Assembly (NCBI RefSeq): GCF_001458295.1
Contig: NZ_CYUD01000004.1
Location: 306,921-370,920 of the forward strand
Reading direction: 5' to 3'
DNA length: 64,000 nucleotides
Source: Ruegeria denitrificans
GTDB taxonomy: Bacteria; Pseudomonadota; Alphaproteobacteria; Rhodobacterales; Rhodobacteraceae
Shown: in pieces, positions 45,331 through 55,108 of the stretch
How the letters are laid out: every line of letters starts with the position of its first letter
Position numbering within the stretch: position 1 is the first letter of the stretch
Made by a program: the position numbers and the translations under genes
Notes under the pieces: model-generated
The model's input: only the letters and a program-made list of their open reading frames with translations
Databases searched by the model: none
What the model was told of the DNA's origin: nothing

Positions 45331-46647
45331 TTAAATCACCGCTTCGATTGCCTTACTCAGCTTTCCAACCATCTCATCAATCTGCGCATCTTCGATGATG
45401 AAAGGTGGTGCCAACAGGATGTGATCGCCCAGCCGACCATCCCGGGTGCCGGACATGGGATAACAAATCAACCCTTCGGCCAGCGCAGCCTTTTTGATCT
45501 TGCCAGCCACCCCCAGCGCAGGATCGAGAGGCGCCTTGGTGTCACGATCTGTGACCAGCTCAATGCCCCGGAACAATCCACGACCCCGAATATCACCGAC
45601 ATTCGGATGTTGCCCCAACGCAGCCACAAGAGCAGATTGAACTTTCTCGCCCATGATGGCTACCCGCCCGGGCAAATCGCGCTGTGTCATCTCACCAACC
45701 ACGGCCAAAGCCGCCGCCGTTGCGACCGGGTGGCCGATATAGGTGTGGCCGTGCTGAAAAAAACCAGACCCGTCGCGAATCGCATCGAAAATCTTTGCGG
45801 TACACATCATCGCACCGATAGGTTGATAGCCAGCCCCCAACCCCTTGGCGATGCACAGAATATCCGGGGCTATTCCGTCGTGATCACAGGCAAACAGATG
45901 CCCCGTCCGCCCCATGCCGCACATTACCTCGTCCAGAATCAACAACACACCGTATTGATCGCAGATTTCGCGGATGCGTTTAAAATACCCTTCGACCGCA
46001 GGAACCGCACCCAGGGTCGCACCAACAACCGGTTCGGCCATAAACGCCATTACAGTTTCAGAGCCCAACCGCAGGATTTCCGCCTCAAGCTCATTGGCCA
46101 CACGCTGGCCATAGTCAAAGCTGCTCTCGCCTTCTGGCTTTTCTGCGTATTCGTAACAGGGCGCGATATGGGTCATTTCGATCAGCATCGGTGCGAATTG
46201 CGCTCGTCGCCACGCATTCCCACCTGCGGACAGAGCCCCCAGAGTGTTCCCGTGATAGCTTTGCCGCCGAGCAATCACATGTCGACGATCCGGCTGGCCG
46301 ATTTCCAGAAAATACTGCCGCGCCAGCTTGATCGCAGCCTCGGTCGCCTCGGACCCCCCCGAGACGAAATACACCCGATCCAGCTCACCCGGAGCATGCT
46401 CGACCAGTAAATCGGCCAACGCCTCGGCCGGTTCCGAGGTCATGAAGCCGGTATGCGCAAAGGCGATTTGCTCCACCTGTCCCTGCACGGCCTTAATCAC
46501 AGCAGGGTTGGAATGTCCCAGGCACGATACCGCCGCGTCACCACAATCCAGGTAGCGGCGGCCTAGCGCGTCAATCAGATAACATCCGTCCCCACCGGCC
46601 GCGATCGGCAGCTCAGAATTAGTGTGGCGTGGAAATACGTGACTCAT
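45331..46647 (-). CDS. class III PLP-dependent aminotransferase
   Basis: 438 residues. LLILDEVMCGMGRTG and the PLP-lysine motif CIAKGLGAGYQPIGAM identify the class III (omega-amino/beta-amino acid) aminotransferases; the N-terminal YLDCGDAAVSCLGHSNP is also typical. The substrate is unknown. It overlaps the upstream BKACE gene by 4 bp, so the two are one unit. A transaminase acting on a beta-amino acid would yield a beta-keto acid, the substrate class of the partner enzyme; this is inference. Confidence 0.9.
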   Translation of the reverse strand: MSHVFPRHTNSELPIAAGGDGCYLIDALGRRYLDCGDAAVSCLGHSNPAVIKAVQGQVEQIAFAHTGFMTSEPAEALADLLVEHAPGELDRVYFVSGGSEATEAAIKLARQYFLEIGQPDRRHVIARRQSYHGNTLGALSAGGNAWRRAQFAPMLIEMTHIAPCYEYAEKPEGESSFDYGQRVANELEAEILRLGSETVMAFMAEPVVGATLGAVPAVEGYFKRIREICDQYGVLLILDEVMCGMGRTGHLFACDHDGIAPDILCIAKGLGAGYQPIGAMMCTAKIFDAIRDGSGFFQHGHTYIGHPVATAAALAVVGEMTQRDLPGRVAIMGEKVQSALVAALGQHPNVGDIRGRGLFRGIELVTDRDTKAPLDPALGVAGKIKKAALAEGLICYPMSGTRDGRLGDHILLAPPFIIEDAQIDEMVGKLSKAIEAVI

Positions 46648-47423
46648 TTGACTGCCCTTTCCAACTTGGCAACAAGCGCCGACACTGACGCGGCATTGTC
46701 TTTCCAGAGGACTCCGCTTTCGTCAGTCAGGCTGTTTTCAAACCCGACCCGAACGTCCCCACCCTGCCCGGCAGCGTATGCCAAGCAAGCATGCTCCTGC
46801 GCGCCAAAGGCACACACCATCCACGGCGACAGCCCTTTGGGAAACCGATCCAGATCTTGCGGAGTGGATTTCTGACCAGCTGTATAGCGCCCCAGAACCA
46901 AAATACGTTCCACCTGGTCCTCACGCACTATCCCGGCCTTCTGCCACTGCGCCAACAAAGCGGCGTCATCGGCGTCATACAGGATGTGCTGAACTCGCGT
47001 ACCCTGCCCGGCACACAGACCGTAGACCCGGTCGGCCAACTCTGGCGACCGTGCAATCTCTCTTATCGAAATTGACGCCCATTCTGGACGCACCTGTTCC
47101 AGACACGTGAACTGGGCTGGCACATCGAAGATTTCAGCGGCCTCGGTCGTGATCTGTAGGTCCAGTCCGGGAACACTCTGACGCAACGCGGCCATCGTTT
47201 CCAGATATTGACCAGCATCTAGAGAATGCTGCCCTTCCGCATCCCGAATGTGCAGGTGCAGCCCGTTCGCGCCCGCCATAGAACAGGCGCGTGCGGTCTG
47301 GATGATCTGATCCGTGGATACCGGCAAATCCGAGTGATCCGACGGCCCACGCCGCGCGCCTGTTGGGGCGACAAGAACATAGGGCCGTCCAGCAGCTTGG
47401 CTTTCTGATTGCAAGTCCGACAT
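46644..47423 (-). CDS. beta-keto acid cleavage enzyme (BKACE, 3-keto-5-aminohexanoate cleavage family)
   Basis: 259 residues. The zinc-binding GLHLHIRDAEGQHS, the TTEAAEIF segment and the C-terminal VRVGFENSL motif match the DUF849/BKACE family, which condenses a beta-keto acid with acetyl-CoA to give acetoacetate and a new acyl-CoA. The family has many substrates; this one cannot be assigned. ATG 47423 is chosen because GAGGA then lies 6 bp away, while it directly abuts the ATG two codons earlier. Divergent RpiR regulator upstream. Confidence 0.88.
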   Translation of the reverse strand: MSDLQSESQAAGRPYVLVAPTGARRGPSDHSDLPVSTDQIIQTARACSMAGANGLHLHIRDAEGQHSLDAGQYLETMAALRQSVPGLDLQITTEAAEIFDVPAQFTCLEQVRPEWASISIREIARSPELADRVYGLCAGQGTRVQHILYDADDAALLAQWQKAGIVREDQVERILVLGRYTAGQKSTPQDLDRFPKGLSPWMVCAFGAQEHACLAYAAGQGGDVRVGFENSLTDESGVLWKDNAASVSALVAKLERAVK

Positions 47424-47512
47424 ACACATTCCTCGGGTAATACTTGCCCTATCTAATCCGTCAAAAATTGTTTTTTACTTGCTAATTGCATAACATTTGT
47501 TTTTCTGCGGCA

Positions 47513-48412
47513 ATGAACAGTACACCAACCCAGATCATCGACCATCTGCGTCAAGAGATTGAGCAGATGCCAGCCGCCCTGCAAGCTGCCGCCAAGTACA
47601 TCATCGACTACCCCGGAGATTTCGGCCTTGATCCTATCCGCACCACAGCCACCCGGATCGGCGTTAGCTCGAATGTTCTGGTTCGTTTGGCTCAACGCAT
47701 GGGTTTCGACGGCTTCGAGGCCTTCCGCACACCGTTCCGGAATGCTCTGGTCACCGACAGAGAAAGCGATTTGGGGCAAGATTGGCTAACCGCCCTGCAA
47801 TCTGAGGATGCCTTTGGCACCTTTCAAGCCAAACTGGTGCAGAACGAACAGAACGTCGTCACACGGTCGCTGCGGCTCATGAAACCCGACAAGGTGCGCG
47901 AGGCCATCCAGTACCTGACCACGTCTCGCCGGTGTTTCGTGACGGCCACGCGTGCCAGCTATGCGCTGGCTTATTATTTTTCCTACACAGGACGAATGGC
48001 GCATCCGGGCATTCAATTGGCGCCGCGCCATGTGGGGTCTGCAACCGACGATCTACTGGACGCAGATCATCGCGATAGCCTCATCGCTATCACTGTTCAC
48101 CCCTATTCTGCGGATACGATCCAGTCGATGCGCTTTGCAAAACAACAAGGGCTGCGCCTTATCTTGATCTCGGACAGTGACGTGATCGCACCAGGGGTCG
48201 AGCCTGATGTTGCCTTTACCGTCAGCACACGCGCCTTGCACCCGTTTTCCTGTTTCACCGGCGCAATGGCTGTTCTGGAATGCCTGTTGGGTCATCTGTT
48301 TGACGTCGGAGGTGATGCCGCTCGTCAACGGCTGGAGGCTTATCAAAAAGCCCGTGAAGACACCGGCGCATACTGGCAGCCCTCAAAAACCCCAAGACTA
48401 CGCCGCACGTAA
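47513..48412 (+). CDS. RpiR/MurR-family regulator
   Basis: 299 residues: N-terminal helix-turn-helix (residues about 1-80, with ATRIGVSSNVLVRLAQRMGFDGFEAFR) and a C-terminal SIS sugar-isomerase-like domain (ITVHPYSADTIQSMRFAKQQGLRLILISDS). SIS domains bind phosphosugars, but RpiR proteins with other ligands exist. It is divergent from the BKACE-aminotransferase pair with an 89-bp gap, so it is the likely regulator. A terminator-like hairpin follows. Confidence 0.92.
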   Translation: MNSTPTQIIDHLRQEIEQMPAALQAAAKYIIDYPGDFGLDPIRTTATRIGVSSNVLVRLAQRMGFDGFEAFRTPFRNALVTDRESDLGQDWLTALQSEDAFGTFQAKLVQNEQNVVTRSLRLMKPDKVREAIQYLTTSRRCFVTATRASYALAYYFSYTGRMAHPGIQLAPRHVGSATDDLLDADHRDSLIAITVHPYSADTIQSMRFAKQQGLRLILISDSDVIAPGVEPDVAFTVSTRALHPFSCFTGAMAVLECLLGHLFDVGGDAARQRLEAYQKAREDTGAYWQPSKTPRLRRT

Positions 48413-48440
48413 AAAGCCCCGACACGCAGCCGGGACTTTA
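48412..48440. terminator. bidirectional hairpin between rpiR-type gene and coxM
   Basis: AAAGCCCCG (48413-48421) pairs with CGGGACTTT (48431-48439), one C-A mismatch, between convergent genes 44 bp apart. Confidence 0.6.
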
Positions 48441-48455
48441 ATCGTTTCCTGTCAA

Positions 48456-49247
48456 TCACATACAGGCTTCGACGGCCCGTTTCGTCATGACACCAACAAG
48501 ATGTGCACGATAGTCCTTGCTACCATGCAGATCACCGATCATGTTGGCTGGATTGATGCGCAAATCCATAAGCGCGTCCGGTCGGAACTCTTTGTTCAAC
48601 GCCTCTTCTGCTTCGGACCACCGGAATACACCATCTTCACTGGCCCCTGTCACGGCAACGCGAACGCCATCCGCAAATCGCGCAAGATAGACACCGACCA
48701 GAGCAAACCGTGACGCAGGCTGCAGGAACTTCTGATAGCTCGCCGCCTGGGGCACGGGGAACCGGATCGAGGTAATGATCTCACCCTCTTCCAGAGCAGT
48801 GGTAAACAAACCTTCAAAGAAGTCATCCGCACCGATCTGCCGTGAATTGGTGATGATCGTCGCCCCCGAACCCAAAACGCCCGCCGGATAGCAGGCCGCC
48901 GGATCATTGTTGGCCACCGACCCACCAATGGTACCGCGATTACGCACTGCCGGATCACCGATCTGACCAGCCAGAGCCGCCATCGCGGGATAACTGTCCG
49001 CTGCCTCAGCCTCGACGGTGGCGTGGGTTGTTGCCCCACCAATCGACACCGAACCATCATCGTCAACACACACCCCTTTCATCTCGGCAATCCCGCTCAG
49101 CGAGACCAGAGCCGAGGGCGCGGCCAATCGTTGTTTCAGCGTCGGGATAAGGGTCTGACCACCCCCCAACGCCTGCGCATCCTCGGCCCCCAACGCGGCA
49201 ACCGCATCAGCAATGGTCGAGGGTTTCTCAAACTCGAAATTATACAT
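48456..49247 (-). CDS. coxM: CO dehydrogenase-like FAD-binding medium subunit
   Basis: 263 residues. GGGQTLIPTLKQRL near residue 30 and TIGGSVANNDPAACYP near residue 108 are the two FAD-binding motifs of molybdenum hydroxylase medium subunits. It passes electrons from the Mo/Fe-S subunits to an acceptor. ATG 49247 gives the standard MYNFEFEKP start with GGAAG upstream. It follows coxL by 93 bp at the end of the operon. Confidence 0.92.
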   Translation of the reverse strand: MYNFEFEKPSTIADAVAALGAEDAQALGGGQTLIPTLKQRLAAPSALVSLSGIAEMKGVCVDDDGSVSIGGATTHATVEAEAADSYPAMAALAGQIGDPAVRNRGTIGGSVANNDPAACYPAGVLGSGATIITNSRQIGADDFFEGLFTTALEEGEIITSIRFPVPQAASYQKFLQPASRFALVGVYLARFADGVRVAVTGASEDGVFRWSEAEEALNKEFRPDALMDLRINPANMIGDLHGSKDYRAHLVGVMTKRAVEACM

Positions 49248-49340
49248 TTCGTCTTCCTTTCCGAAAGGCGCGAATCCGCCCTTCATCTGGCTATAAATAC
49301 CTAGGGGTCCGGGGGCCGCCCCCCGGTCCACCCTCTCAAC

Positions 49341-51701
49341 TCAGCTGTTCATGGCCGCCCAGACACGCGACGGACTAACCGGCATGTCGATGTGATCCAC
49401 CGCCTTGCCACCCGAATTCAGCGCATCCAGCACCGCATTAACCACGGCTGGCGGCGAGCCTATCGCGCCGGCCTCACCACAGCCTTTCACACCCAGCGGG
49501 TTATGCGTGCAGGGCGTCTGGCTGGAATGGTCAACACCGTAGAAGGGCACATCATCGGCACGGGGCATCGCGTAATCCATAAAGGAGGCGCTCAGCAGTT
49601 GGCCGTTTTCGTCATAGGCGCAGTTCTCCAGAAGCGCCTGACCGATGCCCTGACCGATACCGCCATGCACCTGACCATCCACAATCATCGGGTTGACGAT
49701 ATTGCCAAAATCGTCCGCCGCAGTGAACTTTTCGATGCTAACCTGTCCGGTTTCGGGATCGACCTCGACCTCACAGGCATAGGCCCCTGCGGGAAAGGTA
49801 AAGTTGGCCGGGTCATAAAACGCCGTCTCCTCCAGCCCCGGCTCAACCTCCAGCGGATAGTTGTGTGGGACATAGGCCGTTAGGGTCACATCGCCCCAAG
49901 CCACCGACTTGTCGGTACCTGCGACGCTGAACTGACCGTCCTTCAACTCGATATCGGCCTCTGACGCTTCCAAAAGATGTGCTGCGATCTTCTTGGCCTT
50001 TTCGATCACCTTCTCGGTCGCCTTGACCATGGCAGAGCCACAAACCGCAAGCGAGCGCGAGCCATAGGTGCCCATACCAAACGGGATCTTGGATGTATCG
50101 CCATGCACGATCTCAACCATCGACTCGTCGATACCGATCATGTCGGCCACAACCTGCGGGAAAGCGGTCTCATGCCCCTGACCGTGGCTGTGTGCACCGA
50201 CCATGACGCTGATCGAGCCGGTGGCATTTACCCGCACAGTCGCCGCATCATAAAGACCCGCACGAGCCCCAAGCATGCCAACGATGTTCGAAGGCGCGAT
50301 ACCGCAGGCTTCGATGTAGCAGTTGATACCCAGACCACGTAGCTTGCCGCTGGCCTCGCTTTCCGCACGGCGCGCGGCAAAGCCTGCCAAGTCGGCGGCG
50401 GTTTCAAGCTTGTCCATGGTCCCGTTGTAATCCCCGGTGTCATAGGTCAACGCCACCGGCGTGTCATATGGGAACTGGGTGACAAAGTTCTGACGGCGCA
50501 GGGCAATTGGATCGACACCCAATTCGCGCGCGGCTTTGTCAACGACGCGCTCTATCTGATAGGTCGCCTCGGGGCGGCCCGCACCGCGATAGGCATCCAC
50601 CGGCACTGTGTTGGTGAACATCGCCTTTACGTTCACCTGAATGACCGGCGTCGTATAGTTACCCGCCATCAGCGTGCCATGCAGCCAGGTCGGAACCGAG
50701 CTGGAAAACGTCGACAGATACGCACCAAGATTGGCGTAAGTGTTGGTCCGCAGACCGACAAAGTTGTTGTCCGCATCCAGTGCCAGTTCGATTTTACTGA
50801 CGTGATCGCGGCCATGAGCGTCCGACATGAACGCCTCGGACCGGCTGGCCGACCATTTGACCGGGCGATTGCAGGCTTTGGCGGCAAAGGTACAGAACGC
50901 CTCTTCGGCATAGTGGAAGATCTTGGTGCCAAAGCCACCGCCCACATCCGGGGCTACCACGCGGACCTTGTGCTCGGGCAGGCCCAGAACAAACGCGCAC
51001 ATCAGCAACCGGATGACGTGCGGGTTTTGCGATGTGGTGTACAGCGTGTACTCCTCGGTGCCCCGATTGTATTCGGCCACAGCCACACGCGGTTCCATCG
51101 GATTGGCGACCAGACGGTTGTTTACCAAATCCAGCGTCGTCACATGCGCCGCATTTGCAAAGACCTCATTAACCTTGGCGTCGTCGGCCTCACCCAACTG
51201 CCAGTCATAGCAGATGTTGTTTTTCAGATCGTCATGAACCAGCGTCGCGCCATCCTGCGCAGCAGCTTTCATATCCATGACAGCGGGCAGTTCCTCGATA
51301 TCGAGGTCAATCGCTTCTGCTGCATCGCGGGCTTGTTCAAGACTATCGGCCACAACCGCCGCAATCGGGTCGCCCACATGGCGCACCTTGCCTTGCGCCA
51401 GAATTGGGTGCGGCGGTTCCTGCATGGGTGCGCCGTGCTTGTCGGTCACTTCCCATCCGCAGGGCATTCCACCAACGCCTTCGAAATCCTTACCGGTGAA
51501 AACCTTGACCACGCCGGGCATGCCCTCGGCGGCCGAAGTATCGACGCTGTTGATCCGTCCATGCGCGATGTCCGAGCGCAGAAAATAAACATAGGCCTGT
51601 CCGGCCGCATTGATATCGTCGGTGTAATTGCCCGCTCCGGTCAGAAAGCGTACGTCTTCGCGCCGCTTGGAACTGGCTCCGATGCCACTGTCTTTGGGCA
51701 T
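49341..51701 (-). CDS. coxL: form II CO dehydrogenase-like molybdenum large subunit
   Basis: 786 residues. The active-site loop reads [11 protein letters not shown]; form II (BMS) large subunits have AYRGAGR, while true form I CO dehydrogenases have AYRCSFR. Other molybdopterin motifs are [23 protein letters not shown] and [19 protein letters not shown]. Form II enzymes are abundant in roseobacters, but CO oxidation by them is doubtful and the substrate is unsettled. ATG 51701 is supported by GGAGGAG. coxS precedes and coxM follows. Confidence 0.93.
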   Translation of the reverse strand: MPKDSGIGASSKRREDVRFLTGAGNYTDDINAAGQAYVYFLRSDIAHGRINSVDTSAAEGMPGVVKVFTGKDFEGVGGMPCGWEVTDKHGAPMQEPPHPILAQGKVRHVGDPIAAVVADSLEQARDAAEAIDLDIEELPAVMDMKAAAQDGATLVHDDLKNNICYDWQLGEADDAKVNEVFANAAHVTTLDLVNNRLVANPMEPRVAVAEYNRGTEEYTLYTTSQNPHVIRLLMCAFVLGLPEHKVRVVAPDVGGGFGTKIFHYAEEAFCTFAAKACNRPVKWSASRSEAFMSDAHGRDHVSKIELALDADNNFVGLRTNTYANLGAYLSTFSSSVPTWLHGTLMAGNYTTPVIQVNVKAMFTNTVPVDAYRGAGRPEATYQIERVVDKAARELGVDPIALRRQNFVTQFPYDTPVALTYDTGDYNGTMDKLETAADLAGFAARRAESEASGKLRGLGINCYIEACGIAPSNIVGMLGARAGLYDAATVRVNATGSISVMVGAHSHGQGHETAFPQVVADMIGIDESMVEIVHGDTSKIPFGMGTYGSRSLAVCGSAMVKATEKVIEKAKKIAAHLLEASEADIELKDGQFSVAGTDKSVAWGDVTLTAYVPHNYPLEVEPGLEETAFYDPANFTFPAGAYACEVEVDPETGQVSIEKFTAADDFGNIVNPMIVDGQVHGGIGQGIGQALLENCAYDENGQLLSASFMDYAMPRADDVPFYGVDHSSQTPCTHNPLGVKGCGEAGAIGSPPAVVNAVLDALNSGGKAVDHIDMPVSPSRVWAAMNS

Positions 51702-51782
51702 TGCTTGTTCTCCTCCCATAATCGGGTGCTTGTGCACCCTTTTGTCATCCCACGGGCGTCTCCTCTTACGCCCGCAGTGGCA

Positions 51783-52268
51783 TTATTCGGCAGCGATGCT
51801 GCTGACGTCTTGGCCGGACGCGGCCATGATCGCCTTGACGATATTGTGGTACCCGGTGCAGCGACACAGATTGCCTTCCAGATATTTGCGGACTTCAGCC
51901 TCGGTCGGACGCGGATTGTCTTTCAGCAAAGCCGCCGTGCTCATCACCATGCCAGGCGTACAGAACCCACATTGCAGACCGTGATGATCCTGAAAGGCCT
52001 GCTGTATGACGTTCAGCGAACCATCGTCATTGGCCTGGCCCTCGATCGTGCCAACATCGGCCCCATCAGCCTCAAGCGCCAGCATGTTGCAGGACTTCAC
52101 CGCCTCGCCATTCACGTGGACCACACACGCACCGCATTGCGCGGTGTCGCATCCGACATGCGTTCCGGTCAGTGACAGATGATCGCGCAGAAAACTGGAC
52201 AGCAAGGTCCGGCCCTCGACATCACCGCTCACGGATTTTCCGTTCACGGTCATTGAGACCTGTGTCAT
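51783..52268 (-). CDS. coxS: CO dehydrogenase-like 2Fe-2S small subunit
   Basis: 161 residues with both 2Fe-2S sites: [16 protein letters not shown] in the plant-ferredoxin-like domain, and QCGFCTPG plus [11 protein letters not shown] in the helical domain. It relays electrons from the molybdenum site to the flavin subunit. First gene of coxSLM; AGGAGGAG precedes the ATG. The 139 bp upstream contain a CCCG/CGGG hairpin and presumably the promoter. Confidence 0.94.
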   Translation of the reverse strand: MTQVSMTVNGKSVSGDVEGRTLLSSFLRDHLSLTGTHVGCDTAQCGACVVHVNGEAVKSCNMLALEADGADVGTIEGQANDDGSLNVIQQAFQDHHGLQCGFCTPGMVMSTAALLKDNPRPTEAEVRKYLEGNLCRCTGYHNIVKAIMAASGQDVSSIAAE

Positions 52269-52407
52269 TCGCTCCTCCTAAAATGAAACTCTCCCTAGCC
52301 CGAGTTAAACACGGGAGTTTTTGTTTGAGAACAAAAATATTTAGGGATTTGCCCAGGAGGTCATTTGGGTAGCCTTCATAAGTATTGCGTTGACTCAGAA
52401 AGGCAAA

Positions 52408-53406
52408 TTATCGCCGCGATGCCCTTGGTTGCGGTCGCGTCGGGATCTCTTTGAGCAGCCCGCCAACACCCATACCGGCAATATCCGCACCAGTCGTTTC
52501 GATCCCGCAAGCAACACGCGACAGCACCCAATCGGCACCGTTTAGCGCCGGGGATCGCGCACATCCAGGCAAACCAATTACCGGTCGCGACCCAAGCGAA
52601 CCAAGAAACAACAGATTACCCGGATCGACGGGCATGCCGAACCGATCCACCTGCCCACCCGCAGCGCGCAAAGCCTGAGGGGCGACGTCCGCGACGTCCG
52701 AGGTGGCCGATCCTGTCAGAATCATCGCCACGTCGCCCTGTATCTCGGTAATAGCTTGCGCAATCGAATCCGTTTGGTGAGGTACGATGCGAATATCCGT
52801 CATCTCCATCCCCAGCGCCTCGACTCTGCCCCGGATTGCGGCGATGCCTTTTTCATTTGAAGGCCCGCCGGGAATGTCGGTCACCACCAGTCCCGCATTT
52901 TGGTAGACCGGAGTGGCAAGACGAATAGCGCCATGCGCCAGCCGAGCGACCTCAAGAACATCGGCGTTGGGGACTGCGTAGGAAATGACCTTGATCGTCG
53001 CGACCATGCCACCGGTGCCCATCTGCTGATGTTGCGGCACGGTGGCGACTGTGATCATCGGGTTGACCAGATTGAACGCCTCTAGTGCTACGACGTCCAG
53101 AACCGCAACACCCGGCCCATCTGCCAACAGGTTCACGCGTCCGGTGAACGGCTGCGTCACTCGAAGCGCAGCGGCCTGCGGATCAGGCGCCAGAGCATCG
53201 GCCAGCATCTCTGCGGCCTTGTCCTCATGGCAATCTCCGGGCTCTAACCGTGCGACGGTGATGGTCTGCATCCCGACAGATGCTAATTGTTCGTGATGTT
53301 CGGGTGTCAGGACGATTCCCTTGCGTAGCTTGGCGCCCTGAACCTGCACGGAATGCGCCAGTATAGCTCCAGCAGACTGGTCAACGGGAACGGGACCGAA
53401 TTTCAC
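52408..53406 (-). CDS. molybdopterin-binding protein (MoCF-biosynthesis domain)
   Basis: 332 residues. The middle holds a MoeA/MogA-like molybdopterin-binding fold (about 165-290) with DVAMILTGSATSDVADVAP and LPGCARSPALNGADWVLSR. The family is often fused to a MobA/MocA-like nucleotidyltransferase; no such domain is present here. It probably handles or modifies the cofactor for the CoxL-type enzyme. It overlaps the XdhC-family gene by 4 bp, and coxS lies 139 bp downstream. Confidence 0.85.
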   Translation of the reverse strand: MKFGPVPVDQSAGAILAHSVQVQGAKLRKGIVLTPEHHEQLASVGMQTITVARLEPGDCHEDKAAEMLADALAPDPQAAALRVTQPFTGRVNLLADGPGVAVLDVVALEAFNLVNPMITVATVPQHQQMGTGGMVATIKVISYAVPNADVLEVARLAHGAIRLATPVYQNAGLVVTDIPGGPSNEKGIAAIRGRVEALGMEMTDIRIVPHQTDSIAQAITEIQGDVAMILTGSATSDVADVAPQALRAAGGQVDRFGMPVDPGNLLFLGSLGSRPVIGLPGCARSPALNGADWVLSRVACGIETTGADIAGMGVGGLLKEIPTRPQPRASRR

Positions 53407-54371
53407 GCTTTGCCTCGCAATACAGCAGTCATTTGCGCCAGAATGGCCACAGCGATTTCTGAAGGTCCCGCTGCACCGATATCCAACCCGATGGGGCCAT
53501 GAATGCGGGCGATCTGTGCGTCGTTAAAGCCAGCCTCTTTCATCCGCGCCACCCGTTTGGCATGAGTCCGGGTCGAGCCCAGAGCGCCAATATAAAACAC
53601 CCCTGCCTGCAACGCCGATTGTAAGGCCGGGTCGTCCAGCTTGGGATCGTGCGTCAGCAGAACCACCGCCGTGCGTGCATCCAACCCCAATTTGGCGACC
53701 GCTTCGTCGGGCCAATCGGTCAGGATCGTCTCACCCGGAAACCGCGCACTCGAGGCGAAGGCATCGCGAGGATCAATGATGGCCGGATCATAGCCAGCAA
53801 TCCGCGCCATCGGCACCAGTGCCTGCGCAATGTGGACGGCACCAACAATGATCAATCGCAGAGGAGGGTTATGGACCGCCACAAAAGTCTGGCCGTCTTC
53901 TTCAAACCCCGAGCGGTCCATACGCAGCCGGTCTGCATAAGCGTTCCGGCGCAAGGCCCGATGCCCGGTTTCGATGTTCACCTCATAGGCCATGGGTTCG
54001 CGCCGGGCGCGGGCCTCGATCAGCTCGCGCAGCATGGGTTCGGGCAGTACCTTGCCCACCGGCTCGACCAGTACCCGGATTGTTCCGCCACAGGCCAACC
54101 CAACGGCAAAGGCATCGTCGTCACTGACGCCAAATTCCAACAGGCGCGCTTCACCTTCCTCGATCGCCTCAAGCGCTTCGACCACCACCGCGCCTTCGAC
54201 ACAGCCGCCCGAGACGGACCCTTCGATCCGACCGTCCCCACCGATCACTAGCTGCGCACCAACCCGGCGCGGGGCACTGCCCCAGGTTTCCACCACCGTG
54301 GCCAGCGCTGTAGGTTGCCCTTCGCCATACCAGTGCAAGGCCGTTTCCGGGCTGTTGTCGAATCTTTCCAT
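53403..54371 (-). CDS. XdhC/CoxI-family molybdenum-cofactor maturation protein
   Basis: 322 residues: N-terminal XdhC_CoxI domain (ALATVVETWGSAPRRVGAQLVI, GSVSGGCVEGAVV with its cysteine) and C-terminal Rossmann-like XdhC_C domain (IVGAVHIAQALVPMARIAGYD). XdhC proteins bind and protect the sulfurated cofactor before insertion into the large subunit. ATG 54371 has GGAGGG upstream; the longer frame is not conserved. A 4-bp overlap couples it to the molybdopterin-binding gene. Confidence 0.92.
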   Translation of the reverse strand: MERFDNSPETALHWYGEGQPTALATVVETWGSAPRRVGAQLVIGGDGRIEGSVSGGCVEGAVVVEALEAIEEGEARLLEFGVSDDDAFAVGLACGGTIRVLVEPVGKVLPEPMLRELIEARARREPMAYEVNIETGHRALRRNAYADRLRMDRSGFEEDGQTFVAVHNPPLRLIIVGAVHIAQALVPMARIAGYDPAIIDPRDAFASSARFPGETILTDWPDEAVAKLGLDARTAVVLLTHDPKLDDPALQSALQAGVFYIGALGSTRTHAKRVARMKEAGFNDAQIARIHGPIGLDIGAAGPSEIAVAILAQMTAVLRGKA

Positions 54372-54604
54372 TGCACCCTCCACGAGCGTTCTGATCCAAC
54401 ATAAGCAGGTTTCGCGAATTGAAAAGGAACCGCGATCATCAACTGCGCGTGGCGATCCAGCAAACGCTTCCTTCGGCACGAATTGGCCCGGATTTCCGCC
54501 GTTTACGCAAAGGATTGATTGTCTCGGAACCTGATTCTAGCTTACACGCGCATCTGGTGCATTCCGGTATGCGCATATTTTATTTTCACAAAGGAGCCAG
54601 AAAC

Positions 54605-55105
54605 TTGAAACGCATTTTTACACTCGGAACTGCACTTGCCCTGCTGGCCTCGACTGCGGTCAGCGCAGATACATTCCTGCGGTTTGGCGAGGTCGAAGGA
54701 TGGAAAGTCTTCGTTGATCAGGAAAAGAAATCTTGCCTGATCGAAGCCGTGGATAGCTCAGAAAACGTAGTTCAGATGGGGCTGACCGAAGACCGCGGCG
54801 TTGGATATGTTGGCGTCTTCACCAAGGCCAAGACTGATATCAAGCGCGGCGAGAAAGAGGCTGTGGCAATTCTGCTGGGTGATAACATTTATCTGGGCGA
54901 AGCGACAGGTATGAAGGGGAACATCACCAAGGGCTATTCCGGTGGTTACGTTCTGTCCGATGACCCTCAGTTCGCCGATGATATCGCCAAACAAAAGGTC
55001 ATGGTCGTTTTCCCGGAAAAGGAATTCGCCTTCACCGTCGATCTGACTGGCACCTACAAGGCCATGGAAATGGCGCGCAAGTGTAACGAGGAACAGCTGG
55101 GTTAA
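54605..55105 (+). CDS. secreted protein, possibly IalB-like
   Basis: 166 residues from a TTG at 54605: signal peptide (about 1-21, LGTALALLASTAVSA) then WKVFVDQEKKSCLIEAV and KVMVVFPEKEFAFTVDLTGTYKAMEMARKC. The pattern resembles the invasion-associated locus B family of periplasmic proteins, but similarity is loose. AAGGAG lies 8 bp before the TTG, and this start alone gives a clean signal peptide. It is the only plus-strand gene inside the cox cluster, between the coxE-like and xdhC-like genes. Confidence 0.75.
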   Translation: MKRIFTLGTALALLASTAVSADTFLRFGEVEGWKVFVDQEKKSCLIEAVDSSENVVQMGLTEDRGVGYVGVFTKAKTDIKRGEKEAVAILLGDNIYLGEATGMKGNITKGYSGGYVLSDDPQFADDIAKQKVMVVFPEKEFAFTVDLTGTYKAMEMARKCNEEQLG

Positions 55106-55108
55106 GGT

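Noticed and set aside
50679..52175. 498-codon antisense frame across coxL and coxS
   Set aside because: Long only because codon bias of the real genes leaves the opposite frame open; no domain pattern.
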